The position numbers were made by a program, and so were the translations under genes. A DNA stretch of 64,000 nucleotides from assembly GCF_037325665.1 (NCBI RefSeq), contig NC_090251.1, positions 22,376,613 to 22,440,612 of the forward strand. Direction: 5' to 3'. This DNA is from Littorina saxatilis (taxonomy: Eukaryota; Mollusca; Gastropoda; Littorinimorpha; Littorinidae). The notes under the pieces were generated by a model. That model saw nothing but the letters and a program-made list of their open reading frames with translations, was not told the origin of the DNA and made no database searches. How positions within the stretch are numbered: position 1 is the first letter of the stretch; every line of letters begins with the position of its first letter. This document shows positions 54,039-64,000 of this stretch, piece by piece.

Positions 54039-54571
54039 ATCCATGTCAGAGTTCATTTCCCGCTAAAATGGTTTCAAAAACCGCCTTCAAAATTCACACC
54101 ACCACAGCAAAAAATCGGCAAATATTTATTTATTAGTAATTCAGCTTATAATTAAACACAATCAATTCACCATTCGCACTAAACAGAGACAATCTTTCAC
54201 ACTCAATACATAACTTTTATCACTTATTTTAAGTAACTATTAAGGAAACTAGACCTAAAACTGCTAATTTCTGTTCTGGAAAACTGGGAGCAAGAACCCC
54301 CTCGCAAGATAGGCTGATTGGCCCTAAGAGGACGTAAATATCAATCAGTCAGTCAGTCAGTCAAGAAGAACCTGGACACCTGAGCCGCGGAAGCATCGTC
54401 GTCTGCCGACATGACATCCGTTCTATAAAGTTTGGCTGTACTCTGGGCTTTTCCTATGTAAGCCAGGACATCCAGTCTGTATTCCGTATTGCCCTTACAC
54501 GCCTTAGTCGCCCTGCCCCTTAGTCCCAGCTAATTCCCATCTCCCTCCCCAATATATGTGTGTGCCTGTGT

Positions 54572-54949
54572 CAGGCATGAAAACTGAAAAAAAAATAAAT
54601 ACTGAAAAGACAAAATTTGAAGGCGCGTAGCGCCAAGTTTTGCAGGCGCGTAGCGCCAAGTTTCGCAGGCGCGAAGCGCCAAGACTTCTAGGAATTTCAT
54701 GCTCCCCCAAAATTTTTTTTTCAAGGGTGCAATTTGGTGCAATCTGGGGCTATCTGAGCCTTAAAATTGGATTCAAACATGGCCCCAAAACTATTTTACT
54801 ATAACTATGACTAGGAAAAAAAAAGAAAGAAAAATAAAAAATAAAAAAATAAAAAAAAAAAATAAAAAAAAGGAAAAATACGGAAATTAAAAAAAAATAC
54901 GGTTTACTTTTTTCGAAAATACGGAAAATACGGAGAATTTTCATGCCTG
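54572..54949. mobile_element. TIR element, 378 bp, with GCGCGTAGCGCC repeats
   Basis: Ends CAGGCATGAAAA and TTTTCATGCCTG, flanked by CTGTGT on each side (54,566-54,571 and 54,950-54,955). Inside are three GGCGCG(T/A)AGCGCCAAG blocks (54,622-54,683) and A-rich tracts. Probably hAT-like. Confidence 0.7.
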
Positions 54950-55124
54950 CTGTGTGTGTGCGTGCGTTGTGTGTGTATGGAGGAGGGGGGCGTGCGTGCA
55001 TGTGTTGTGTGTGTGTATGTGTGTAAGTGTGTGTGTGAGTGTGTGCATGTGCATGCAGTTTTCCTTTTAGTATTAGTGGTTTGCAAGTCTCACATGTACA
55101 TTGTATACACTAGTATTTTGCACG

Positions 55125-55190
55125 AGAGGGTTTTTACATGTATGACCGTTTTCCCTGTCATTTTGGCAGTCATACTCTGTATTCAGGGAA
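55125..55190 (-). mobile_element. tRNA-SINE body fragment (antisense)
   Basis: TTTTTACATGTATGACCGTTTT and GGCAGTCATACTC match 47,708-47,760 with several differences. Confidence 0.55.
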
Positions 55191-55268
55191 ACAGCTGAAA
55201 AGTGTTTTGTCATGGCATTGCACATCTGAAGACTCACACAGACAGAAAGACACACATACATGCACACA

Positions 55269-55270
<2 letters not shown>

Positions 55271-55347
<77 letters not shown>
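55271..55347. repeat. (CT)n microsatellite
   Basis: A pure CT tract of about 77 bp. Confidence 0.95.
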
Positions 55348-55349
<2 letters not shown>

Positions 55350-55350
<1 letters not shown>

Positions 55351-58255
55351 TACATACACCATCAACAACGAAATCAGCACTGAAAAATAGATCCATTTTA
55401 TATATCAGTATCATTCTTGGATTTGTCTCAAGTGACCCACAATCACACCCACATTTTCAAACAAGAGGTAAAATACAATAACCAAACAATCAAAAAAACA
55501 AGAATAATAAATAAAACAAATTAAAAAATCCTGCTTGTGTTGTTTTGTAGACTTATTAGTCCTAACCAATATTAGATTTGCTGTGACACATACGGAGATC
55601 AAAGTGGTGAGTTTTGGTTCAGTAAATGAAATCATGAAGATTTTTTTGCACACAGGAACTAACTTTATGAAGAGATACAATTATGATAGCTCTGTCCATA
55701 ATATGGACAAATCTTCATCTGCTTTCTCTTCATTGCTGAATGAACAATGAACAAATCTTTATCTGCTTTCTCTTCATTGCTGAATGAACAAACCTTTATC
55801 TGCTTTCTTTGCTGAATGCATTTTTAAAACATGACTGATCAGCCAGTAAGACTAAGAGGAGGAGTTTTGAGACCCCCAAAGACCTGCTAGACTGCCACAC
55901 TTTAACCCTGACTTGTAGATATGGAATTGTACAGCACAGCATGCACTAGTTATGGACTGGTTATCAACACTACAAGGGTTGAGACATTGCAAACTTCAGT
56001 TCTAGACCTCTATGCCTTAAAGGCACACTCCTACCCGTGATAACAGCTCATCATCATTTCATATCTGGCCAGGCTTTTACATGGGATCAGGCCATTCCTC
56101 TATTTGGTCACATACCAACAATCAGCACTCTGACTGCTTGTTGTAGCGAGTTGAAATCTTTGTTTGAATTAATTTCTTTAAAAGCAACTAGTGGCTTTTA
56201 TTAAATTAATTCACACAAACAAATTCGAGCTGTGCATAAAGAGCAGACAGGCTGTTCATTTTTGGTATGAGACTGAGTGGATGGATGGTCTTATCTCATG
56301 TAAAAGCCTTGCCTGATCTTAGATGAGCTGAACTGTTTTTATGAGAAGAAGTGTGCCTATAATTATAATACTCCCTGAGTCATACGTTTTCTGCATCCAG
56401 TGTACCTGTACCTCCCTTTCCAGGCCTTCTCACATTCAGATTTTAAAAGTCTTCATATGCACTTACCAGCGCTGCAGTCAGATAAAATCAAATGAAATTA
56501 GATGAGATGCAGAGAGAAATAATTGTTTTAAGGCAACAATAGTTTACAGCAAAATCAATGTCAGCTGTTAAGAAGTCAACCAAACTTGTAAAAGCAAAGA
56601 CACAAACAGAAAAGCTTCATGGTCTGAAAATGTCTTGTGGCTACCAGATAACTGGCACCCAAAAAAAGGAGCACACCTCTCTCACTCTATTGGATGCCTC
56701 ACAGATTTCAATTTGACACTCTATAGCTTCAGAGTAGCACCCCAGGGTTGGACAATTTGTATGTCAGACTGTTGCCTTCTTGTCCTCTCCATCAACTTTA
56801 AAGCTCTTTTAAAAAGTTATCACTGGGTTTTATTCAAGTCAAAATATTCACCAAATTGACAGTACAGAGATTAGTACTCAAACTGTAATGGATTAGAGAT
56901 GACATGACACATTTTTTTTTATAAATCAAGAAATAATGACAAAAACACTTTAAAAAAGAAGAAGTTTCTTTCCACAAGGTGACCTAAAAAACCCAGATGG
57001 GATATATCTTTCACACTTCAACCCCCAAAGTTAGGCAAAACTAAAGCATGTGGAAGAAACGACCGTGTCTCACAAACTGTCACATCTACCCCCCCAAGGG
57101 TATGACCAGTCCACTGTACAATACTTGACCCACCAAACACCAGAGCCCCCCACATAACAGTCCCCGTCAGAGGCGGCCATATGTCTACAACAGCTTATAT
57201 GTACACTGCATTTTTGCCCCTTTTCCGTTAACAAGCCCAATAGCAATAATTCAAGATAAGAACAATATCGCCTGCAGATGTAATTGAAAAGAAAAGTATA
57301 ACAACGCAGAAGAAATGCATCGCACAGGTGGGTTTCTGGAAGATAAGAACACGTAATGGCTGTGCTAATTACTCAGGCTATTCCATTACCAAGTGATTCA
57401 AAACATTCAACTAAATGATCATCCACTGTCTGGAATTAAACACAATGAGAATATCCACACGCTTACGCAAAGAAAGGTACACTTATTTACCTACATTCTT
57501 CCCCTTCCGCTGTCAAACACACATCTAATTCCCAACAGTCTATGTGTAAATAATTATGTGCACAGTAATTTTTTCTCCACGTTCCTGTCAGATAATTTTT
57601 TTAGGAAAAAACAAAAACAAAAATTTCAAGCTTGAGTTGAAACATTTAAATCTACTTCTGTCAATCTGAACAGATAAACAGGAGTGACTGAAAATCAAAC
57701 GCCAACCAAAGCATTGCATACGAATGCAGCAAATAGTAAAGACACTTCAATTGCAATGTAACGACTATTACTGATCTTGTTTTTTTGTAACACCCTATAC
57801 CAAAATCACATCAAGGTTTTCCACACACAGACACACACACACAAACACGCACACACACACCTTTTTTTTCGTACACTTCATAAGAATGCAGAAGCAGCAG
57901 TTTACGGTAGATTCAACATTATGCAACAGAGAATACATGTAGATTTAGTCTTTTGCATACTCATTACAATGGACAAATAAATGGAGCACAAAGAAAGTCA
58001 GATTAAGCAAACAGTGAAACTGAAAAGATCATTTGGAAGAACGTATTGCAAACATCAAATGAAGCTAAGTATGCCTAGACATAAACAACATGTCGCTGTG
58101 TTTGAAACAGTCTAATGAATGTTCATCTCTCCAACAACTGCTCCAACAACCACAAGAGGAACAAAGAACTAACAGCAACACATTTCTTTCACTTTCAATC
58201 TGTGAAGCAATAACAATTGAAACTAATCATTCATACCATGGTGCAAGTACAATTT
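55350..58255. other. Gene-free interval downstream of KIAA2013 homologue
   Basis: AT-rich, no credible frame. Includes a short direct repeat (ATGAACAAATCTTTATCTGC and its neighbour, 55,700-55,810), the ancient repeat copy at 56,085-56,330 and a CA tract near 57,825. It may include the 3' UTR or intergenic space of the minus-strand gene to the right. Confidence 0.45.
56085..56330. repeat. Ancient interspersed repeat, copy 2
   Basis: TTGGTCACATACCAACAATC, GGCTGTTCATTTTTGG and intervening blocks align in order with 12,440-12,700 at perhaps 65% identity. Confidence 0.5.
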
Positions 58256-58268
58256 TAACTTTAAAAAC

Positions 58269-58643
58269 TTTCTTTCTTTTCTTTCTTTATTTGGTGTTTA
58301 ACGTCGTTTTCAACCACGACGGTTATATCGCGACGGGGAAAGGGAGGGAGATGGGATAGAGCCACTTGTTAATTGTTTCTTGTTCACAAAAGCACTAATA
58401 AAAAAATTGCTCCAGGGGCTTGCAACGTAGTACAATATATTACCTTACTGGGAGAATGCAAGTTTCCATTACAAAGGACTTAACATTTCTTACATACTGC
58501 TTGACTAAAATCTGTACAAACATTGACTATATTCTATACAAGAAACACTTAACAAGGGTAAAAGGAGAAACAGAATCCGTTAGTCGCCTCTTACGACATG
58601 CTGGGGAGCATCGGGTAAATTCTTCCCCCTAACCCGCGGGGGG
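58269..58643 (-). mobile_element. Full-length SINE-like retroposon, copy 2 (antisense)
   Basis: Very close to the copy at 15,131 along its whole length, without the long G-run. The target duplication AACTTTAAAAAC is perfect (58,257-58,268 and 58,644-58,655). Confidence 0.88.
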
Positions 58644-58659
58644 AACTTTAAAAACAGTG

Positions 58660-59493
58660 TCTGACATCAATCAAATTTACATCAAAACAGTTGCACTCAC
58701 ACTTACACACACTGATCAGAAATATTCAAACAAAACAAATCACACCTTGTTTTTCTAAATACTCAGCTAAATGCCTGAAAATATATTTCAACTTTGTTAC
58801 TGCAGAAAAATCTGAAAGATTTTATGTTTAACTCAAGCTTTTTTTAAGACGGAACCAGAAGATAGTGAGATTTTATAATTCCAAAAATGACCATTCGCTT
58901 GGCACAGGGTTATGAGCTTTATGGGACAAGTGAAAGGTAACTTTAGAAAAATATAAATCTAAAGCAACTTCAAACACGCACACACACACACACACACACA
59001 ACCTTGTCTACCGTTCGGTGACGCCCTTCAACAAATATAGATCATAAAAACACATATCATTCATGCTGTACATGTGTACTACAAACTAAATACTGATCCT
59101 TTTAATCAATCTGACAGCCATTCTTTCACTGAACATATTCATCATTCACATCAACACCATACTTCCATCTTGTTCAAATGCAGACATTATATCATCATCA
59201 CAAATTCAATATTCACAGCTGGCTAACTCAATTCAATGTTACATCACTGCAAATTGACCGTAACAGAATTTCACTGATATCACTTCAGTACCAGTGTTTA
59301 ACACATCAAATACATATAATACCGGTTATAAATAAATGTATATTCCCACAAGAATACTTGACATGAACTGGAATGGCCGCATGGTAGTTTGACACTGTAC
59401 ACTGTCACGTGTGCTAGCTTTAAGGAGATACAATGAAAACTTTCAGGCTATGGTCAAAGCCATTTCATGGTTTCAGTGTCTCTCTCACTCTCT

Positions 59494-59524
<31 letters not shown>

Positions 59525-59535
59525 ACACACATATT

Positions 59536-59575
<40 letters not shown>

Positions 59576-60400
59576 CACACACACACACACGCACACAGAC
59601 ACACATATTCACATACACACACACACATGAACCACCACAGATAAGAGGGGCTACTTTTAAGCCAGTTTAAGATGCAAGGCTAAAAACAAAGAATAGGTCT
59701 GTTCCAACAACCAGATTTTGTACAACTTACAACCCACTTCAAAAGCACAAGCTTCACAATTACATACTGTACATGGCAATATTGAACAAGCCATCATAAC
59801 AAAAACCCAACCACATTTGAAGCATGGTGCACATACAGGTATTGTGCATATTCACAGTCGGGCAAACCAGCAAACCAGGACACGCACACGCACCTCTACA
59901 TGCATGCATATGCACACTTCCGCATGCACACACATGCTGGTACATGTATGCGCATACACACACACACACACACACAGTCCTCTTGTCTTTCTGTCCTTCC
60001 ATCTGTCTGTTTGTCCATCTGTCTGTCCATCTTTCTGTACGTCTGTACTTCCATCTGTCTCTGTAAGGGAAGCAGGACACTATTTAGGTGAATGGAGCTC
60101 ACTCTAACTGACCAGTCACCTGCAGTGTCCACAAGGGTCAGTTGCCAGGATGTCATTCTATAGCTTAGAGAGAGTGAAGTTGGTAAGGAGCACACACACA
60201 CACACACACACGCAAGGGTGGGGGGACGAATGGGACCGTCTCAACAAAAACAAGGGACAACAGATGAAAAACAGAGATCTCCAATTCACAACAGCTGTCA
60301 TATTAACATTCAACACATACAAGAACTGAAAAATGAAAATGAATGATAATCTAAGGCGAAAAATTAAACTTAAAAAACCAAAAAACCAAAAGTCCATCCT
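58660..60400. other. Likely 3' flank of KIAA2013 homologue, with CA and other simple repeats
   Basis: No credible frame. CA arrays lie at 58,975-59,000, 59,490-59,630 (with an internal duplicated CACGCACACAGACACACATA block) and 59,956-59,977. The part next to 60,402 presumably holds the 3' UTR; I did not find a convincing polyadenylation signal. Confidence 0.5.
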
Positions 60401-60401
60401 G

Positions 60402-62310
60402 CTACAAGTTGTATCTGCTGCGATATCGATCCTGGCCCTGGCAGTACTCATTGTAGATAAGCTTGAAGAGGAACATGTGGAAGATGACGATGAGAAAGGC
60501 GATGGAGACCCAGAACAGCGTGGGAAGGCCTCCAAAGTGGTGGCCGTGTTTGTGTAGCGCTATCACATGGTGCTCCAGGGCTGGGGCTGAAACAACAATG
60601 ACATTAAAATAAAACATATAAAATAATGAAATAAGACATTACATTTAAAAAAAAAAATTAAATCGCAAAGCAAATTTGAAAATTAAACAATTTCTATCAA
60701 AATAACATGAGCATGGAATAATTAATTGAAATCCAGCCTCAATCCAGAAATCCAGATATAATTTTGGTCACCATTTACGAAAGACAATGCAAAAAGCGTA
60801 TGTTTGGCTGGTAGAATGATCACAGTAATTATATTTTTCCACACCAGGAGATAACTATTTGAACAGCTGAATGTTTATTTGGGTTTAGCCTACTTTTGTA
60901 TTTCTGTCTTATTTTTTTTTTTATCTACATGGAACTAGTGACTGACTAAGAAGATGAAAATGGACCAGGAGTTTTGTTATGTAACCAATGTGTGATGCAC
61001 TTGTGTCCACTTGAAAGGAACTTGTAGGTTGTGCTGTATTACCCTGTCTGAGTCTGTGTCACTTGAAAGGAACTTGTAGGTTGTGCTGTATTACCCTGTC
61101 TGAGTCTGTGTCACTTGAGTTTCCACAAGTTTTTAAGTGGTGCTGATCACAATGAATAATGCTAGTTCTGGTTCTGTTCCTATTTGTTTAAATGTCGATT
61201 GAAGTGCCAGTGGTTGCACTCATACCTTTACAGTTATGGTCAACCATTCCGAGGCAACCAGCTATTGATAACGACCACCTCCCCATCAAGACCAACCCAA
61301 ATGATCCCCCCAATTTTACTTTTTAAAATTTTTATATAACACACATTTCCATAGTGACCACCTCTTTATAGCAGAACGTTTGGCGGTCATTTTAGAGGGG
61401 TTTGACTGTACTTGTAGAAGTTAAGAACTGCTATTGCTGTGCGTGTAGGTATAGCCTACTTTCAGCTTTCTCCTTGAAATGAGTGGTGTGTTATAGTTAC
61501 TGTGTATGTGTGCGTGCGTGCGTGCGTGTGTGTGTGTGTAGCTTTGGCTTACCTTCAACTATCTCTTTAACATGGATGGAGTGTTTCAATTCCTCCATGT
61601 GTTGTTTGTCTGCTGTGATGTACAGAATTCCTGTCAGTGGCTCTGTCAGCTTCACTGGAAACTTCTGCCATTTGTTGCTGGAAAGAAAAATCTTATCTTA
61701 GAAGATACATTTTATGGAACTACGACCACACAGCACTTTAGAGTAAAGAAGCACACAACCAAGAAAAAGGTAAGTAACACTTTTTCTCCTTTTTTTGGAA
61801 AACAATAAGACTAGTCTACTCAATAATGTGAATGCCATGCTTTGATTTATCCTTTATCCCATTGAGCTTACACATAAACCATGCACAGGCAGTTCTCTCT
61901 CTCCTTCTCTCTCATATGCACAGACAGACAATGTATGCACCGAGATTCACACAGATACACACATTCAAGCAAACACAGTTGTTCACACACACACACACAA
62001 AGTCACCCCCCACAATAACATCCCACTCACGTCAGCTCAGCCGGGGCATCCCCCCCCCCCCACCCACCCACCCCCACCCCAGGGGCATTCCGCAGCCCTT
62101 CCCCCCAGCCTTTTCCCCCACCCAACCACAACCACCACCACTCTCACAACTTACTTCCCCTCAACATCCTCCACAACAACAACAAGCCACTCACGTCAGC
62201 TCAGCAGAGGCGTCACATCCCCTCCTCCCCACCTTACCACCACCACTCTCGTAACAACTTAACTTCACCTCAAATTCCTCAACAACAACTACAACAACAA
62301 AACAACAACA

Positions 62311-62393
<83 letters not shown>

Positions 62394-64000
62394 GCCACTC
62401 ACGTCAGCTCAGCGGGGGCGTCCAGACAGCCGGCGTCACAGGCGTAGTAGGGTTTGTCGTTGCGGTCGAGGGAGACGAACATGCTGGCCTTGTTGTCGGT
62501 GCCCACCTCCACCGAGATGTTGACGTGGGTGTTGTTGCCGTAGTTGATGCGACGGAAGAAAAAGTCACGGTGCAGGTTGCGAGGGTCCATGTTCAGCTCC
62601 AGATGCTGAGTGAGAAGAAGAAGGTTGGTTGGTTGTTATTGTTTATCGTCTCTTCAGCAGTTAATGCTATACGAGACCGATGCAAGTTGGTTTTCTTTTT
62701 CAGTTCACATGGAAAGCTCAATGCTTAACTATTCACAAACAGGTCTATCACTGTAAAAAGAAAGTTCTAAAACTTCATCGCTTTCACACTTTGGATTCAA
62801 ATCTTGTTAAAAATCTTGATCTCTTTTAGAAAGTTACAAATCTTGTCCGGGAGAACATCCTGGAATAAAAAACCTTTAAAGTGTGAGAAGAAGAGATAAG
62901 GGAGACAATGTCAAAGCTGTGGATGTAAACCACAGTGTATCGACTGAACGCTGGATTTTCCTTCTTTGAGCCATATGAACGACTATAACTCATATCTAGG
63001 TGGCTGGCCGAGACTACAAAAGAGTACATATTTTTGTGCCTTCAATTGTAAAGGACAAACGGTAATACATGTAGATCAATACATACATTTTATTTGTATT
63101 TGTGACCAAAGTATAACACAGTCACAGATCTAAATGACAGCCTCCTAACTCTCCTGATCACTCATGGGAGCCCAACAAAACACAAAAAAGTAACACTTTA
63201 AAAGTAACGCCGCTTGTGTGGCATAGAAGATGGCTGACCTGGTTGTGGAAGTGCAGTGCCCCAAGGGAGAGAATAATGGCCTGCAGCACCCCCTCCGCCC
63301 CCGCCTGCACCATGAACTCACAGCCGTGCTTCTCCAGCGTGATCATCCAGGTGGTCACCACCCGCGCTATCTCGTCTTCATCCTCGGGCTCCACCCACAG
63401 GGTGTCTGCATCACTAGGGGAATCAAACAAAGAAAGAATGAATGAATGAATGAATCTATGGATTAATGAATCAATACCATCATCCAGGTGGTCACCACCC
63501 GCGCTATCTTGTCTTCATCCTCTGGCTCCACCCACAAGGTGTCTGTATCACTGCATCAATCGGTCAATCAATCAATCAGTCAACCAATCAAACGGTCAGT
63601 CAGTCAACCAATCAATCAACCGGTATGATCATTCAGGTGGTAACCACACACGCCATCTCATCTTCATCTTCTGACTCCACCCACAACTGGTGTCTGCATT
63701 CTCGGGGCAATCAATCAGTCAACGAGTCAGTCGGTCAGTTAGTCGATCAATGAATCAGTGAATCAGTCAATCACTCAGAATGATCATCCATTTGGTCACC
63801 ACACACATGTATCTTTCAGCATAACTCAAAGGCTAACACCGCCATAAACTTCAGACGCTGTAGGAATCAACATTAACTCACAGAGTGTAGTGGCCTTGGT
63901 AGCAGCGGTCAGGGTAGTAGAGGACTTTCTCGATAGCCTGACGGTCCTTCTTACTGGTACTCAGGTCGTGCATGGGCGCTGGTACGTTGCTCAAAACGTA
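60402..64000 (-). CDS. KIAA2013: KIAA2013 homologue, last five exons (5' part beyond window)
   Basis: Minus exons 63,882-64,000 (partial), 63,239-63,413, 62,403-62,605, 61,553-61,677 and 60,402-60,586 join with GT-AG introns and consistent phases to TAG at 60,402-60,404. The product reads [10 protein letters not shown]-like [19 protein letters not shown], then [57 protein letters not shown] and [18 protein letters not shown]. It ends with one C-terminal membrane helix ([20 protein letters not shown]) and a short basic tail. This is the conserved C-terminal half of KIAA2013, a poorly characterised animal protein with a lumenal or extracellular domain and a membrane anchor; its biochemical role is not established. 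Two introns carry duplicated exon edges (see separate entries). The exon chain was rebuilt by hand. Confidence 0.88.
61008..61111. repeat. 52-bp tandem duplication in KIAA2013 intron
   Basis: A unit starting CACTTGAAAGGAACTTGTAG occurs at 61,008 and 61,060 without visible differences, so it is recent. Confidence 0.9.
61232..61420. mobile_element. Decayed pogo/Tc1-like MITE
   Basis: TACAGTTATGGTCAACC at the left and GGTTTGACTGTA at the right, with AACGACCACC and GTGACCACC blocks inside, match the layout of the element at 13,952. Confidence 0.5.
62022..62402 (-). repeat. Tandem copies of a KIAA2013 exon 3' edge and splice donor, plus (CAA)n
   Basis: The segment CCACTCACGTCAGCTCAG, which spans the end of exon 62,403-62,605 and its donor, recurs at 62,022-62,040 and 62,186-62,204. 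On minus, each copy preserves GAGCTGAC followed by GTGAGTGG, so two extra donors lie downstream. A (CAA)n array (62,281-62,394) separates the last copy from the real donor; on minus it reads TTG and begins about 8 bases into the intron. Units are about 165-205 bp with C-rich and CAA-rich filler. Confidence 0.85.
63470..63815 (-). pseudogene. Three decaying tandem copies of a KIAA2013 exon 5' part
   Basis: The 5' half of exon 63,239-63,413 with its acceptor recurs at 63,475-63,553, 63,626-63,705 and, shorter, 63,778-63,815. The nearest copy still reads [20 protein letters not shown] on minus after an acceptor GATGCAG; the next has a stop. Spacers are CAAT/CAGT-rich short repeats. The copies lack the exon's own donor. 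Confidence 0.85.

Overview
The window is nuclear DNA of a marine gastropod-like mollusc. This is inferred from intron-bearing genes with GT-AG junctions, a GRL101-type receptor pair (a receptor class first described in the snail Lymnaea), and a very heavy load of short interspersed elements and (CA)n, (GA)n and (CT)n arrays. I associate the most abundant repeat here (the 'gactaaatg' family) with Littorina-like snails but cannot verify that. There is no prokaryotic, plasmid or viral-genome character.

Layout. 1-9,225: two tandem minus-strand LRR/LDLa/C-type-lectin GPCR genes; the first runs off the left edge and the second is a complete single-exon gene of 1,508 codons. 9,240-14,140: simple repeats, one plausible small plus-strand gene (10,494-11,033), a 64-bp minisatellite carrying a nested hAT-like element, and a pogo-like MITE. 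14,172-21,084: a four-exon minus-strand gene, rebuilt here by splice phase, for a type II membrane GT-A glycosyltransferase of 410 aa. Its second intron holds a 2.8-kb minisatellite of 51- and 53-bp units. 21,200-33,000: LINE debris, MITEs, a small LDLa/LRR-GPCR TM6 remnant, and several copies of the 'gactaaatg' repeat. 34,000-40,400: a Tc1-like TIR element, a 5'-truncated LINE next to SINE pieces, and a hAT-like element. 41,289-52,964: an 11.7-kb P-superfamily DNA transposon with matching terminal repeats, an 8-bp target duplication and decaying THAP-domain exons, loaded with younger insertions. One of these is a 3.0-kb piggyBac-like element that carries a 2.3-kb polypyrimidine array. 53,000-60,000: further repeats and mostly empty sequence. 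60,402-64,000: the last five exons of the minus-strand KIAA2013 homologue, running off the right edge.

How the parts relate. The two GPCRs are tandem duplicates that differ widely except for a ~220-bp LDLa-coding tract with about 97% identity, a strong sign of gene conversion. Three introns in two unrelated genes contain tandem copies of an exon edge with its splice site, so local duplication across splice junctions looks like a recurrent process here. The repeats form a readable stratigraphy (element within element) supported by restored target sites and paralogous empty sites. A still larger bracket (39,000-54,038) of two inverted termini with a shared 6-bp duplication, each abutting a piece of the same SINE, encloses the P element and may mark one very large insertion.

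Splice sites, identities and copy counts were read by eye. Family names rest on motif recognition, not on searches.
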